Assembly (NCBI RefSeq): GCF_022129235.1
Contig: NZ_JADQAI010000008.1
Coordinates: forward strand, 62,001 to 126,000
Direction: 5' to 3'
Length of the DNA: 64,000 bases
From: Psychrobacter sp. Ps6
GTDB lineage: Bacteria; Pseudomonadota; Gammaproteobacteria; Pseudomonadales; Moraxellaceae
Shown here: positions 40,020 to 48,620 of the stretch, one piece after another
How the letters are laid out: each line of letters begins with the position of its first letter
Position numbering within the stretch: position 1 is the first letter of the stretch
The notes under the pieces: model-generated
Told to the model about the DNA's origin: nothing
What the model saw: the letters and a program-made list of their open reading frames with translations, nothing else
The model's database searches: none
Position numbers and translations under genes: made by a program

Positions 40020-40661
40020 ATGGCCCGTTATATTGGACCAAAACTTAAATTATCACGTCGTGAAGGCACTGACTTAGGTCTTAAGTCTGGCGTTAAACCA
40101 TACGACGTAAAAACGAAAAAAGCTGGTCGTCCACCAGGTCAACACGGTGTAAGCCGTAACAAGACCTCAGAATATGCTCTACAGTTGCGTGAAAAGCAAA
40201 AAGTTAAGCGTATCTATGGTGTATTAGAGCGTCAGTTTGCTAATTACTATAAAGAAGCTGCTCGTAAGCGCGGTGCTACTGGTGAAAACCTACTAGCTAT
40301 GCTTGAGAGCCGTCTAGACAACGTGGTATATCGCATGGGCTTTGGCTCAACTCGCGCTGAAGCACGTCAGCTAGTCAGTCATCGTACTGTTATGGTAAAA
40401 AAAGCTGGTCGTGATGAGTTTGTTCGTGTGAACATTCCATCAATTCAGCTTCAAGATGGTGATGTCATCGCTATCCAAGAGAAGTCTCGCGAACAGCTAC
40501 GTATCAAAAACGCTATCGAACTAGCGACACAACGTGGTATTCCAGAATGGCTGGATGTTGATCACAGCAAACTACAAGGCACGTTCAAAAAAGCGCCTGA
40601 TCGTATTGATCTACCTGCTGAAATCAACGAAAGCTTGATCGTTGAGCTATACTCTAAGTAA
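40020..40661 (+). CDS. rpsD: 30S ribosomal protein S4
   Basis: Nucleates 30S assembly and represses the alpha operon in enterics. The 213 residues have the zinc-free N-terminus [20 protein letters not shown], the S4 RNA-binding domain ([33 protein letters not shown]) and an ending LIVELYSK. A few residues longer than E. coli S4 (206). Confidence 0.99.
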   Translation: MARYIGPKLKLSRREGTDLGLKSGVKPYDVKTKKAGRPPGQHGVSRNKTSEYALQLREKQKVKRIYGVLERQFANYYKEAARKRGATGENLLAMLESRLDNVVYRMGFGSTRAEARQLVSHRTVMVKKAGRDEFVRVNIPSIQLQDGDVIAIQEKSREQLRIKNAIELATQRGIPEWLDVDHSKLQGTFKKAPDRIDLPAEINESLIVELYSK

Positions 40662-40741
40662 TAACGTCATGCTCAATGTTATGAAAATGGCATTGAGCAA
40701 TCAACGTTAACTAAACCAGTTTAATAAATCGAGGTGACATC

Positions 40742-41749
40742 ATGATGCTAAATGCAACTGAGTTTCTAACGCCGAACGCCATTAATGTGGATACGGTTAA
40801 CGAAACGATTGCGAAAGTCACGCTCGAACCGTTAGAACGCGGCTTTGGGCATACCCTAGGTAATGCTCTGCGTCGCATCTTGTTATCTTCATTACCTGGT
40901 GCTGCAGTCATTGAAGCTGAGATTGATGGTGTTGACCATGAATACTCAACGCTTGAAGGATTACAGGAAGACGTACTTGACCTGCTTTTGAACCTAAAAG
41001 GCTTGGCAATTACACTTCATGACCAAAATGAAGTATTTTTGACCTTGGATAAACAAGGTCCAGGCACTATTACTGCTGCAGACATCGCGTTACCGCATAA
41101 TGTTGACATCATCAATCCAGAATTGGTCTTGGGTACATTGAGCGACCGTGGTCATCTTAAGATGCGTTTGCGTGTAGTGATGGGTCGTGGATATGAGCCA
41201 GCAAACCAGCGCCGTGAAGACGGTGATACCAGAGCAATTGGACGCTTAAAACTTGATGCAAGTTTTAGTCCAGTGCTTCGTGTTGCTTATCAGGTTGAGA
41301 ACGCTCGCGTTGAGCAGCGTACTGATCTTGATCGTCTTATCATTGAGCTTGAAACTAATGGCACTATAGATCCAGAAGAAGCAATTCGTAAAGCAGCAAC
41401 TATTTTACAGCAACAGATTTCTATCTTTGTTGATCTAGAAGCTGAAGAAGCGCCTGAGCCTGTGAAAGAAAAAGAAGAGGTTGATCCGGTGCTATTACGC
41501 CCTGTGGACGATCTTGAACTAACGGTTCGCTCAGCCAACTGCTTGAAAGCTGAAAACATTTACTATATCGGTGATTTGGTACAGCGTTCAGAGACTGAAC
41601 TTTTAAAAACCCCAAATCTTGGTAAGAAATCATTAACAGAAATCAAGGACGTATTAGCGTCTAAAGATTTAGAGCTCGGTATGCGCCTAGATAACTGGCC
41701 ACCAGCTGATTTACGTGTTGATGATCGCTTTTCTTATCGTAGCCGTTAA
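40742..41749 (+). CDS. rpoA: RNA polymerase subunit alpha
   Basis: Starts polymerase assembly and binds UP elements and activators. The N-terminal domain (about residues 1-235, including [22 protein letters not shown]) and the C-terminal helix-hairpin domain (about 255-320, [20 protein letters not shown] and [16 protein letters not shown]) are intact. 335 residues; two adjacent ATG codons follow GAGGTG at 40731-40736. Lies between rpsD and rplQ as expected. Confidence 0.99.
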   Translation: MMLNATEFLTPNAINVDTVNETIAKVTLEPLERGFGHTLGNALRRILLSSLPGAAVIEAEIDGVDHEYSTLEGLQEDVLDLLLNLKGLAITLHDQNEVFLTLDKQGPGTITAADIALPHNVDIINPELVLGTLSDRGHLKMRLRVVMGRGYEPANQRREDGDTRAIGRLKLDASFSPVLRVAYQVENARVEQRTDLDRLIIELETNGTIDPEEAIRKAATILQQQISIFVDLEAEEAPEPVKEKEEVDPVLLRPVDDLELTVRSANCLKAENIYYIGDLVQRSETELLKTPNLGKKSLTEIKDVLASKDLELGMRLDNWPPADLRVDDRFSYRSR

Positions 41750-41768
41750 ACTTTAAGGATTTTTGACT

Positions 41769-42128
41769 ATGCGCCATCGTAAGAGTGGAGTCAAGCTGGG
41801 TCGTACCGGCAGTCATCGTAAGGCAATGTTTCAGAACATGACCAACTCATTATTTGAGCATGAACTGATCAAAACAACTTTACCAAAAGCTAAAGAACTA
41901 CGTCGCGTTGCCGAGCCATTGATCACTATGGCTAAAGAAGACAGCGTTGCTAACCGTCGTTTAGCATTTAGCCGTATGCGTAGCAAAGCTATGGTAGGCA
42001 AATTATTTGGCACGTTAGGTCCTCGTTACCAGACGCGTCCAGGTGGTTATTTGCGTATCGTAAAATGTGGTTACCGTGATGGTGACAACGCGCCAATGGC
42101 TTATGTAGAATTAGTTGATCGCGACTAG
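41769..42128 (+). CDS. rplQ: 50S ribosomal protein L17
   Basis: Tunnel-exit protein. ATG 41769, eight bases after AAGGA, gives [20 protein letters not shown] and 119 residues; a TTG six bases upstream is in frame but unlikely. Contains [26 protein letters not shown] and ends [10 protein letters not shown]. Last gene of the alpha operon. Confidence 0.99.
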   Translation: MRHRKSGVKLGRTGSHRKAMFQNMTNSLFEHELIKTTLPKAKELRRVAEPLITMAKEDSVANRRLAFSRMRSKAMVGKLFGTLGPRYQTRPGGYLRIVKCGYRDGDNAPMAYVELVDRD

Positions 42129-42152
42129 TTTTGCATTAAAGACATATTTTAT

Positions 42153-42185
42153 AAAAAAGCTCCAATTCAATTGGAGCTTTTTTTT
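42153..42185. terminator. bidirectional terminator after rplQ
   Basis: Ten-base arms AGCTCCAATT (42158-42167) and AATTGGAGCT (42169-42178) are flanked by A-run and T-run. It closes the alpha operon and also serves the convergent yciO gene. Confidence 0.92.
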
Positions 42186-42219
42186 GTGCTTAAATTTAGT
42201 TAATCATATTACTATCTGA

Positions 42220-42840
42220 TCACAGTAATAATGAATCGACATCAGCAGCACCTTGCCTAATGACTTCAGGGCGGCTACTAGTCATATCTACAATGGTGGT
42301 CAGCTTGGTTGTTTTTATACCTGCATTGATGAGGCCGTCGATTTGATTACCTAATAAGTCTTCAATTTCAAATGGATCATCCAATATATCATCTCGATTG
42401 GGAAGAATTAGCGAGCTGGTCAGAATAGGCTCGTCCATCGCTTCTAACAATGCTTGAGCAATAGGATTGCTAGGCACACGAATACCAATGGTTTTTTTCT
42501 TTGCATGTGCCAGTTTTTTTGGTACATCTTTTGTCGCATTGAGGATGAAAGTGATAGGGGCAGGGGTATGAGCTTTAAGCTGCTTAAATTGCACATTATC
42601 CACGGTTGCATAGTTAGCAATTTCGCTTAGGTCACGGCACAACAGTGTAAATTGATGCTTATCGTCAAGCTCACGAATTTGCTTGAGTTTAGTCAAAGCG
42701 TCTTTTGCACCCAAACGGCAGCCGAAAGCATAACTGGTATCCGTTGGGTAAATGATTAATTGGTCTTTGCGCAGTAGGTCAGCAGCTTGCTCAATGAGGC
42801 GTGGCTGCGGATTATCGGGATGAATGTAGAATACTTCCAT
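42220..42840 (-). CDS. yciO: YciO-type Sua5/YrdC/YwlC family protein
   Basis: YrdC-fold protein related to threonylcarbamoyl-AMP synthases (TsaC/Sua5). The YciO branch has weak or uncertain activity in t6A synthesis. The 206 residues match E. coli YciO closely in length and pattern: FYIHPDNPQPRLIEQA, LIIYPTDTSYAFGCRL, KHQFTLLCRDLSEI, TIGIRVPSNPIAQALLEA and TTIVDMTSS. It may bind tRNA or nucleotides; I would not call it TsaC. It converges on rplQ. Confidence 0.9.
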   Translation of the reverse strand: MEVFYIHPDNPQPRLIEQAADLLRKDQLIIYPTDTSYAFGCRLGAKDALTKLKQIRELDDKHQFTLLCRDLSEIANYATVDNVQFKQLKAHTPAPITFILNATKDVPKKLAHAKKKTIGIRVPSNPIAQALLEAMDEPILTSSLILPNRDDILDDPFEIEDLLGNQIDGLINAGIKTTKLTTIVDMTSSRPEVIRQGAADVDSLLL

Positions 42841-43072
42841 AATGGTTCCTTATTTTATAATTATTGGTTTTTAATTGAGACAAATTTTTCATTAATTCGA
42901 TGTAGTTCAATCATTGGACATATTAAAAAAGTTATTTTAAAAATTAAGCAAATCTGTATTTTTAAAATACTACTTTAGTTATCAGTATAGCTTAAAGCAA
43001 ATATAAGTTTAGTGGCAAGGCGTTACTAACCGTAGAAAATCGTTAATAAGTAGGAACACTTGGTAATTTGAA

Positions 43073-43816
43073 TTAAGCGTTGATTTCAGATGAAGGAGTA
43101 CAAACGTTAATTAAAGCAGTCAGTAAAGTCTTAGCGTCACGCGGCAGAGTATGAGGTTTGGCTATATAGCTTTCTACTTGCTGATAGACATCACTGGCAA
43201 AGGTGCTATTGCTCGTATCAAAATCGGCAAATAAATTGTCCTGTGAGACTTGGAAATGTCGCCCACACGCCATAGTAAATAGACACTCTAGTGCTTGAGG
43301 TTTGATTTCTACACGCTCAAATGCTTGCTGCTGAGCCGCTGATCGTCCATCTGGTGCATACCAGTAACCGAAGTCAGATAGTTGTCTACGAGCGTCACCA
43401 GCCACGCACCAATGACTAAGCTCGTGCAGGGCACTAGCAAAAAATCCATGAGCGAATTCAATTCTGGCAGGCTTATTATTTTGCGCAGGGAAATACTCTG
43501 GCTCACCCTCACTACGAACCAATATCACCTGCTGGTTAGTAAATAAAGTATTAAATAGCTGTATGAGCCAATCAGTAGCTAATCGTTCGCTATCAATTAT
43601 CAATTCTGTTGAGTAAGTATCGTCAGATTGAGTATTAGACAATTCTTGCCACTGACTTCTCCATTCTCTTAAATACTCATCTTCATCGAGACACAGTCTA
43701 TTGCTAGGAGCATTTTCAGTATGACGATCTAATTGAGTAAGATGTTGCAGCAACGAACTTGCTGTAGCAGGAGAAAGTAAATCAGAAAAATTAATTTTGT
43801 TATCAGATAGGTTCAT
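43073..43816 (-). CDS. epmC: elongation factor P hydroxylase (EpmC/YfcM)
   Basis: Hydroxylates the beta-lysyl-lysine on translation factor EF-P after EpmA/EpmB modification. The conserved core is clear: LIQLFNTLF, SEGEPEYFPAQ, IEFAHGFFASALHELSHWC with an HExxH-like metal motif, GDARRQLSDFGYWYAPDGR and FERVEIKPQALECLFTMACG. The 247 residues exceed E. coli EpmC (182), with extra sequence at the N-terminus (about 60 residues, N/S/T-rich). It implies the EF-P beta-lysylation pathway operates in this organism, though epmA and epmB are not in the window. Confidence 0.92.
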   Translation of the reverse strand: MNLSDNKINFSDLLSPATASSLLQHLTQLDRHTENAPSNRLCLDEDEYLREWRSQWQELSNTQSDDTYSTELIIDSERLATDWLIQLFNTLFTNQQVILVRSEGEPEYFPAQNNKPARIEFAHGFFASALHELSHWCVAGDARRQLSDFGYWYAPDGRSAAQQQAFERVEIKPQALECLFTMACGRHFQVSQDNLFADFDTSNSTFASDVYQQVESYIAKPHTLPRDAKTLLTALINVCTPSSEINA

Positions 43817-43998
43817 AGAGAAGACATTGAATTAATAGATATTAAAGACAAAAAACTTTAGGTAAAAAAGTAAGTGGTAAAAGAGTTTGAAAACATTTGC
43901 TATCAAAAAATATTAACATACTAGCGCTAGCAGAATATGGCACTTTCCGTTAGTATGGCAGGCAATATTATACACCGTTTTTATGAATGAGGCCGCGC

Positions 43999-44592
43999 AT
44001 GTCAAGCACTCCAGAAACTAAACCGTCAGCACCTTACGCTGACAATAAAAAAGCGCCTGTATCTACTAGCATGCCTGAGCATATTTCTTTGGACAAGTGG
44101 GCAGACACGGGTTTTGAGTGGTCAGGCGAAGTCGACCCAAACTCTTTTGAGCGTCTTGCTACGACATTGAGCGCTGAGCATGATCAGTCAAACACTCAGC
44201 TAAATGCTGAACTCTATCGTCGTAATAATGTTTTGCATTTAGCATTTACGTTGACAGGTGATGTTTGGCTAACGTGCCAACGCTGTTTACAACCCATCGC
44301 GATAGACTTGTCTGATGATTACGACATCGCACTACTCGAAAATGACAGCCAAGTGCGTCTGATTAATGACGAGCAAGATTATTTGTTACTTGATGAAGTC
44401 GTCACTGAGCAGTCTCCCGAGCGCCTATTACCATTTAAAAAACTGGTAGAAGATGAGATCTTGCTAAAAACACCAATGGCGCCAAAGCATGATGATTGTG
44501 AGATGTCAGTTGAGCAGTTTGGTGAGATACCAGAAGAAGAAGAAAATGAAAATCCATTCGCTGCTTTAGCCTCCTTAAAAGGTAAGCTATAA
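43999..44592 (+). CDS. yceD: YceD family protein (DUF177, 23S rRNA accumulation)
   Basis: YceD proteins are encoded before rpmF in most bacteria and have been linked to 23S rRNA accumulation. ATG 43999 (197 residues, MSSTPETKPSAPYAD) follows GAGG by six bases; ATG 43987 is in frame but less likely. The conserved CQRCLQPIAIDL segment with a CxxC pair (LTCQRC), the acidic DEVVTEQSPERLLPFKKLVEDEILL region and the end NPFAALASLKGKL are standard. rpmF follows after 318 bases. Confidence 0.92.
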   Translation: MSSTPETKPSAPYADNKKAPVSTSMPEHISLDKWADTGFEWSGEVDPNSFERLATTLSAEHDQSNTQLNAELYRRNNVLHLAFTLTGDVWLTCQRCLQPIAIDLSDDYDIALLENDSQVRLINDEQDYLLLDEVVTEQSPERLLPFKKLVEDEILLKTPMAPKHDDCEMSVEQFGEIPEEEENENPFAALASLKGKL

Positions 44593-44910
44593 GAGCCAAA
44601 ATTATTTACTTGATGCATTTAATAAGCCTTTTATCTGCTTTGTACAGAAGAGTGCAAGGCAGGGCTTTATTAATCTAATAAACATGCGTATAATGTCCGG
44701 TTTATTGCATTCGAGCAACCTGTTGCGTGCTGATAGAAGCTGACTAGGTAAATTTTTCATAAATTTCAGACATAGTTAGCGCTTTATGTAAGTAACAATC
44801 TATTTAACTAATGATGCTTCAGACTTAGGTTGTTGTGATTATAAAGCCTCTGTCAGTATCGACTAAAGCTGAATTTCAAGCTTATCCCTTTTAAGTATAG
44901 GAGCTATATC
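44593..44910 (+). other. yceD-rpmF spacer
   Basis: A 318-base spacer, long for a pair normally within about 30 bases. It contains a perfect TATAAT at 44689-44694 (weak -35 TTTATT at 44666-44671), which could drive rpmF separately, leaving a leader of about 200 bases. Nothing else is recognised. Confidence 0.45.
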
Positions 44911-45093
44911 ATGGCTGTTCAAAAAAGTCGTAAAAGCCGTTCTCGTCGTGACATGCGCCGTTCACATCACCGTATGGAAATTGCTGAACTAAGCGTAGAT
45001 GCTACTACTGGTGAAAAACATCGTCGTCATCACATGACTAAAGATGGTTTCTACCGTGGTCGTCAGCTATTCAAAGTTAGTCAAGATGCCTAA
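44911..45093 (+). CDS. rpmF: 50S ribosomal protein L32
   Basis: A 60-residue basic protein: [21 protein letters not shown] and then a [22 protein letters not shown] pattern. It lacks the four zinc cysteines seen in many L32s. AGGAGC precedes the start. In many bacteria plsX and fabH follow rpmF, but here fabD is next. Confidence 0.98.
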   Translation: MAVQKSRKSRSRRDMRRSHHRMEIAELSVDATTGEKHRRHHMTKDGFYRGRQLFKVSQDA

Positions 45094-45105
45094 GACATTG
45101 GCCCT

Positions 45106-45167
45106 ATGATAGCTAGGTAAAGTAGTAACAGTACTGGTGACTGTTGTTTTATTTGCCTAGCTATCAT
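45106..45167 (+). repeat. large two-part hairpin after rpmF
   Basis: An outer stem of 16 bp with one G-T pair (45106-45121 with 45152-45167) encloses a perfect 6-bp inner hairpin (AACAGT 45127-45132, ACTGTT 45140-45145). It starts 12 bases after the rpmF stop and is followed 20 bases later by a normal terminator. Without a U-tract, it may protect the mRNA 3' end or be a processed RNA. Confidence 0.6.
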
Positions 45168-45186
45168 CAGTCAATAAGCTTTGAGC

Positions 45187-45246
45187 TAAAAAAAGCCAAG
45201 TTATTTCGCTATCATATATTATGTGGCTGGATAACTTGGCTTTTTG
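45187..45246 (+). terminator. terminator after rpmF
   Basis: A 15-bp stem (AAAAAGCCAAGTTAT 45189-45203 with its complement 45231-45245) encloses a 27-base loop and ends in a T-run. Confidence 0.8.
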
Positions 45247-45385
45247 TTATTTATGACTAGAGTCATTGCTTAAATGACTTTTTATTTTTAGAAGATAGAA
45301 AAGCATACTCATATCGTTGGTGCTTTTGATTGGTACTGTGTTTTCCTATCGTTGTTTGGTCTGCATCCGCTATGATAATAGTGTG

Positions 45386-45431
45386 TGTCAGTGTATAGTT
45401 TACTGACAATCCGTTTTCTTATACAAATAAT
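45386..45431 (+). promoter_or_regulatory. candidate fabD promoter with inverted repeat at the -35
   Basis: CTGACA (45403-45408), 17 bases, AATAAT (45426-45431): each hexamer is 5 of 6 to consensus. The -35 lies within a perfect inverted repeat TGTCAGT (45386-45392) and ACTGACA (45402-45408) around GTATAGTTT. TAGTTTAC here resembles one arm of the accD operator. A second TATAAT is at 45463-45468. Confidence 0.45.
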
Positions 45432-45517
45432 TGAACTAGCGGCTTTGTATCACATCTAATAATATAATACACCCCATTGTTTTAGGGATATTTCTAATCA
45501 GATAAGGAATATTGGTT

Positions 45518-46486
45518 ATGGCTTCTGTACCCGATATGGTAAAAAAGCAACCCGCTCGTATCGCGGTCATTTTTCCTGGACAAGGATCTCAAGCAGTCGC
45601 AATGACGAGTGAGCTTGCTGAAATCTACCCAGAGATACGCGATACATTTACCGAAGCGAGTGAGGCGCTTGGTGAGGACTTGTGGGCAATCTGTCAGGAT
45701 GAAGAAAAACTCAATCAAACCGAGTATACTCAGCCAGCGCTACTGACAGCTAGCATTGCCATTTGGCGTGTCTTACAACAAAAAATAAAAGAAACGCCTT
45801 GCTATTTAGCTGGTCACTCTTTAGGCGAGTACAGTGCCCTGTGTGCTGCCAATGTGATATCGCTTGGTGATGCTGTCACTTTAGTCCATAAGCGCGGTCA
45901 GTTGATGCAAGAGGCCGTTGTAGGTGTCGATACCGCCATGGCTGCCGTATTAGGACTTGAAGATAACCGAGTCGAAAATCTGTGTGAGCAAGCAACAGAG
46001 CATGTCGAGAGTGCCATTGTCGGCGCGGCTAACTTCAACAGCCCAGGACAAGTAGTGATCTCAGGTAATGCTGCTGGCGTTAACGCTGTTATTGATAAAG
46101 TCAAAAACACTGGCAAAAAGTCCGTGCCTTTAAAAGTGAGTGTGCCATCTCATTGTGCACTAATGGAGCCTGCAAGTAATGCCTTGGCTGAGATATTAGC
46201 AGGTATTCAATTTGATCAAGCAACCATTCCTGTGATTCAAAATCGCTATGCACGCGTTGAAACCAGTGCAGTAGGTATCAAGCAAGCATTGACTGAGCAG
46301 TTGAGCGAGCCAGTACTGTGGTCAAAAACCATGCAAGAGCTGGCCGATAAGCAAATTAACATGTTAATCGAATGTGGCAGCGGCAATGTGCTCAGTAACT
46401 TGGCTAAGCGTCAAGCACAGCCAATTACGAGCTATCCTACTGACAAGCCTGCCCGTCTAGAGAAATTATTAGAGGTGTTATCATGA
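45518..46486 (+). CDS. fabD: malonyl-CoA:ACP transacylase
   Basis: Moves malonyl from CoA to acyl carrier protein for fatty-acid elongation. ATG 45518, eight bases after AAGGAA, gives 322 residues. Motifs are FPGQGSQ (residues 19-25), the nucleophile Ser101 in AGHSLGEYSA, NFNSPGQVVISG, and the catalytic His212 in VPSHCALMEP. Overlaps fabG by four bases. fabD-fabG-acpP is a typical cluster, though plsX and fabH are missing before it. Confidence 0.98.
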   Translation: MASVPDMVKKQPARIAVIFPGQGSQAVAMTSELAEIYPEIRDTFTEASEALGEDLWAICQDEEKLNQTEYTQPALLTASIAIWRVLQQKIKETPCYLAGHSLGEYSALCAANVISLGDAVTLVHKRGQLMQEAVVGVDTAMAAVLGLEDNRVENLCEQATEHVESAIVGAANFNSPGQVVISGNAAGVNAVIDKVKNTGKKSVPLKVSVPSHCALMEPASNALAEILAGIQFDQATIPVIQNRYARVETSAVGIKQALTEQLSEPVLWSKTMQELADKQINMLIECGSGNVLSNLAKRQAQPITSYPTDKPARLEKLLEVLS

Positions 46487-47211
46487 GTCGTACGATTACA
46501 TTAGTGACTGGCGCGAGCCGTGGTATTGGAAAGGCCGTTGCTAAACGCTTTGCTAAAGAAGGACATTTTGTCATTGGAACAGCAACCACTGAAAAAGGTG
46601 CTGAATTGATTAATGACTATCTTCATGATACTGGTGGTATCGGTCGCGTCTTAGATGTACGTGATACTGCTCAAATTGATAAATTGTTCGAAGAGATCGA
46701 AAGCGTCTATGGTGCGGTACAAGTATTGGTCAACAATGCAGGTATCACTCAAGATGGTCTACTAATGCGTATGAAAGACGATGACTGGTCAAATGTTATC
46801 GATACGAATTTGACCTCAGTTTATCGCATGAGTAAACGCGCAGTACGCGGTATGATGAAAGCACGCCGTGGTCGTATTATTAATATCACCTCTGTTGTTG
46901 CTCAAATGGGTAATGCAGGTCAATCTAATTACGCCGCGACTAAAGCTGGTGTAGAAGGGTTCAGCCGTACGCTTGCACGTGAAATCGGCTCACGCCAAGT
47001 GACTATCAATTGCGTGGCACCAGGTTTGATCGAGACTGATATGACAGATGAGCTCGACGAGCGTCTATTGAATTCTATGCTAGATGCCGTTCCTATCAGC
47101 CGTCTTGGTCAACCAGAAGATATCGCAGCAGCAGTACATTTTTTGGCCAGTGATGAGGCCAGCTATATCACCGGCGCGGTTATTCCTGTTAATGGCGGTA
47201 TGTATATGTAG
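46483..47211 (+). CDS. fabG: 3-oxoacyl-ACP reductase
   Basis: NADPH-dependent first reduction of the elongation cycle. It is a short-chain dehydrogenase of 242 residues. The cofactor glycine motif TGASRGIG is at residues 9-16, NNAG at 84-87, and the catalytic triad Ser137, Tyr150 (SNYAATK) and Lys154 is present. The PGLIETDM motif and GAVIPVNGG end are normal. Coupled to fabD by an ATGA overlap. Confidence 0.98.
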   Translation: MSRTITLVTGASRGIGKAVAKRFAKEGHFVIGTATTEKGAELINDYLHDTGGIGRVLDVRDTAQIDKLFEEIESVYGAVQVLVNNAGITQDGLLMRMKDDDWSNVIDTNLTSVYRMSKRAVRGMMKARRGRIINITSVVAQMGNAGQSNYAATKAGVEGFSRTLAREIGSRQVTINCVAPGLIETDMTDELDERLLNSMLDAVPISRLGQPEDIAAAVHFLASDEASYITGAVIPVNGGMYM

Positions 47212-47249
47212 TCAGTATACGAGCGTTACATAGTTATAATAAAAAACTG

Positions 47250-47268
47250 TGTGAACGAGTGTAAACTA
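47250..47268. promoter_or_regulatory. DesT/FabR-like operator upstream of acpP
   Basis: TGTGAAC (47250-47256), GAGT, GTAAACT (47261-47267) form an imperfect 7-4-7 inverted repeat. ACGAGTGTAAACTA (47255-47268) is identical to bases 11983-11996 in the accD operator. A TATAAT overlaps it at 47267-47272 and an extended -10 TGTTATAAT lies at 47279-47287, so it could control transcription into acpP. Confidence 0.5.
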
Positions 47269-47305
47269 TAATAAAGGGTGTTATAATAACGAATACTTTT
47301 GATTC

Positions 47306-47331
47306 AAAGCCCTGTATTATAGCAGGGCTTT
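47306..47331 (+). terminator. hairpin between fabG and acpP
   Basis: Perfect nine-base arms AAAGCCCTG (47306-47314) and CAGGGCTTT (47323-47331) with an eight-base loop. The T-run is short, so it is either a terminator of fabDG or a partial attenuator downstream of the 47250 operator. Confidence 0.65.
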
Positions 47332-47475
47332 ATTAGACAGACTGTGTAACAAGTCATAGAGTACTCAGACAGCAATGCTCGTCTGGCAAACACATTTTAT
47401 ATACCATGCTACAGAGCTTAAATGAGGCGCTATAGCAGTTTATTAAAAATAATAGATGATAACGGAGTGATCTAT

Positions 47476-47712
47476 ATGAGTAATGATATCGAGCTAAGAG
47501 TAAAATCAGCAGTAGCAGAGCAACTAGGCATGAACATTGAAGACATCAACAACGATGCTTCATTCATGGAAGATCTAGGCGCAGATTCACTTGACCTAGT
47601 CGAATTGGTTATGTCTTTTGAAAGTGATTTTGGTATCACTATTCCTGACGAAGACTCTGCAGAATTGACTACTGTTCAAAAAGCAATTGACTACGTACAA
47701 GCCCAGCTATAA
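47476..47712 (+). CDS. acpP: acyl carrier protein
   Basis: Carries growing acyl chains on a 4'-phosphopantetheine at Ser38 ([10 protein letters not shown]). ATG 47476 gives the standard 78-residue acidic helical protein, [23 protein letters not shown] (47464-47467) lies eight bases upstream. Upstream in-frame codons to 47422 are leader. fabF, often next, is absent: the gene is followed by a terminator and kbp. Confidence 0.98.
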   Translation: MSNDIELRVKSAVAEQLGMNIEDINNDASFMEDLGADSLDLVELVMSFESDFGITIPDEDSAELTTVQKAIDYVQAQL

Positions 47713-47742
47713 TTTGCTACTCGTTTAGCAATTTTTATAATG

Positions 47743-47773
47743 CCGCTTATCTTAATAGATAGGCGGTTTTTTT
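47743..47773 (+). terminator. terminator after acpP
   Basis: Ten-base arms CCGCTTATCT (47743-47752) and AGATAGGCGG (47757-47766), one G-T pair and a four-base loop, followed by seven T. Confidence 0.9.
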
Positions 47774-47970
47774 ATGAGTGTGATTTAGTTTATTGGTTGC
47801 ATTAACATAAGCTACGTCAATTAACATTACTCAACATACTCTTACTATTCACGTTTGGTTCCTTTGTCTATACTCATCATGGTAAACAGTACAAAGCACG
47901 GTGGCGTTAAATAACACACCACCGAAAATAAATATGAATAATAAATAATAATATTTCAAGGAGCAGTTAC

Positions 47971-48480
47971 ATGGGTATGTTCAGTTTTGCAAAAGATATC
48001 GGTGATAAAATCTTTAATCGTGATGACGAAAAGCATGACGCTAAGACAGAAACCAAGGCAGATGCTAATACACCAGTAAAAAGCAGCGAGCCTTCAGCTC
48101 AATCAGTTGCTAACATTTTGCTACGTCGTATTCAGCAACAGAACCTAAATATCAGTAATTTAAAAATCAAGTATAACGGTTCTACAGATACGGCAGAAAT
48201 TAGCGGTAATGCTAAGACTCAAGCTGATCGTGAAAAAGCGATTATTGCTATTGGTAACGTACAAAATGTTGCTAAGGTAATCGACAATATCGATATCGAA
48301 GAAGATGCACCTGAGTCAACGATGTATACGGTAAAATCTGGCGATAGCTTATCTAAGATTGCTAAAGACGTTTACGGTGAGTCTGGTGATTATATGAAAA
48401 TCTTTGAAGCGAATAAGCCAATGTTATCTGATCCAGATAAAATCTATCCAGGTCAAGTGTTACGTATTCCTAAGCCATAA
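47971..48480 (+). CDS. kbp: BON-LysM protein, potassium-binding Kbp (YgaU) family
   Basis: Cytoplasmic protein; E. coli Kbp binds K+. The 169 residues share the layout and many segments: MGMFSFAKDIGDKIF, a charged, T/K-rich linker, a BON domain (about residues 45-110, ending NVAKVIDNIDIEED), and a LysM domain (about 117-168, TMYTVKSGDSLSKIAKDVYG, IFEANKPMLSDPDKIYPGQVLRIP). The last segment is nearly identical to YgaU. AAGGAGC precedes the start. A terminator follows. Confidence 0.93.
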   Translation: MGMFSFAKDIGDKIFNRDDEKHDAKTETKADANTPVKSSEPSAQSVANILLRRIQQQNLNISNLKIKYNGSTDTAEISGNAKTQADREKAIIAIGNVQNVAKVIDNIDIEEDAPESTMYTVKSGDSLSKIAKDVYGESGDYMKIFEANKPMLSDPDKIYPGQVLRIPKP

Positions 48481-48528
48481 CAAATTGATGATACAAGCAG
48501 TAAATAATCGGTACAAAAAACCGATGAT

Positions 48529-48559
48529 AAAAAAGCCTCTTTTATAAGAGGCTTTTTTT
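48529..48559. terminator. bidirectional terminator between kbp and queG
   Basis: Nine-base arms AAGCCTCTT (48533-48541) and AAGAGGCTT (48546-48554), with A-run before and T-run after. A second small hairpin ATCGGT/ACCGAT lies just upstream at 48507-48525. Confidence 0.9.
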
Positions 48560-48620
48560 ATTATTTAAAACGATATAGCAATAGATATGAAGTTCTAATA
48601 GTGGCGAATAATTGAAATAT

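Noticed and set aside
42220..42840. Calling the YrdC-like protein TsaC (essential t6A synthase)
   Set aside because: Length and opening sequence match the YciO branch, whose activity is different or weak.
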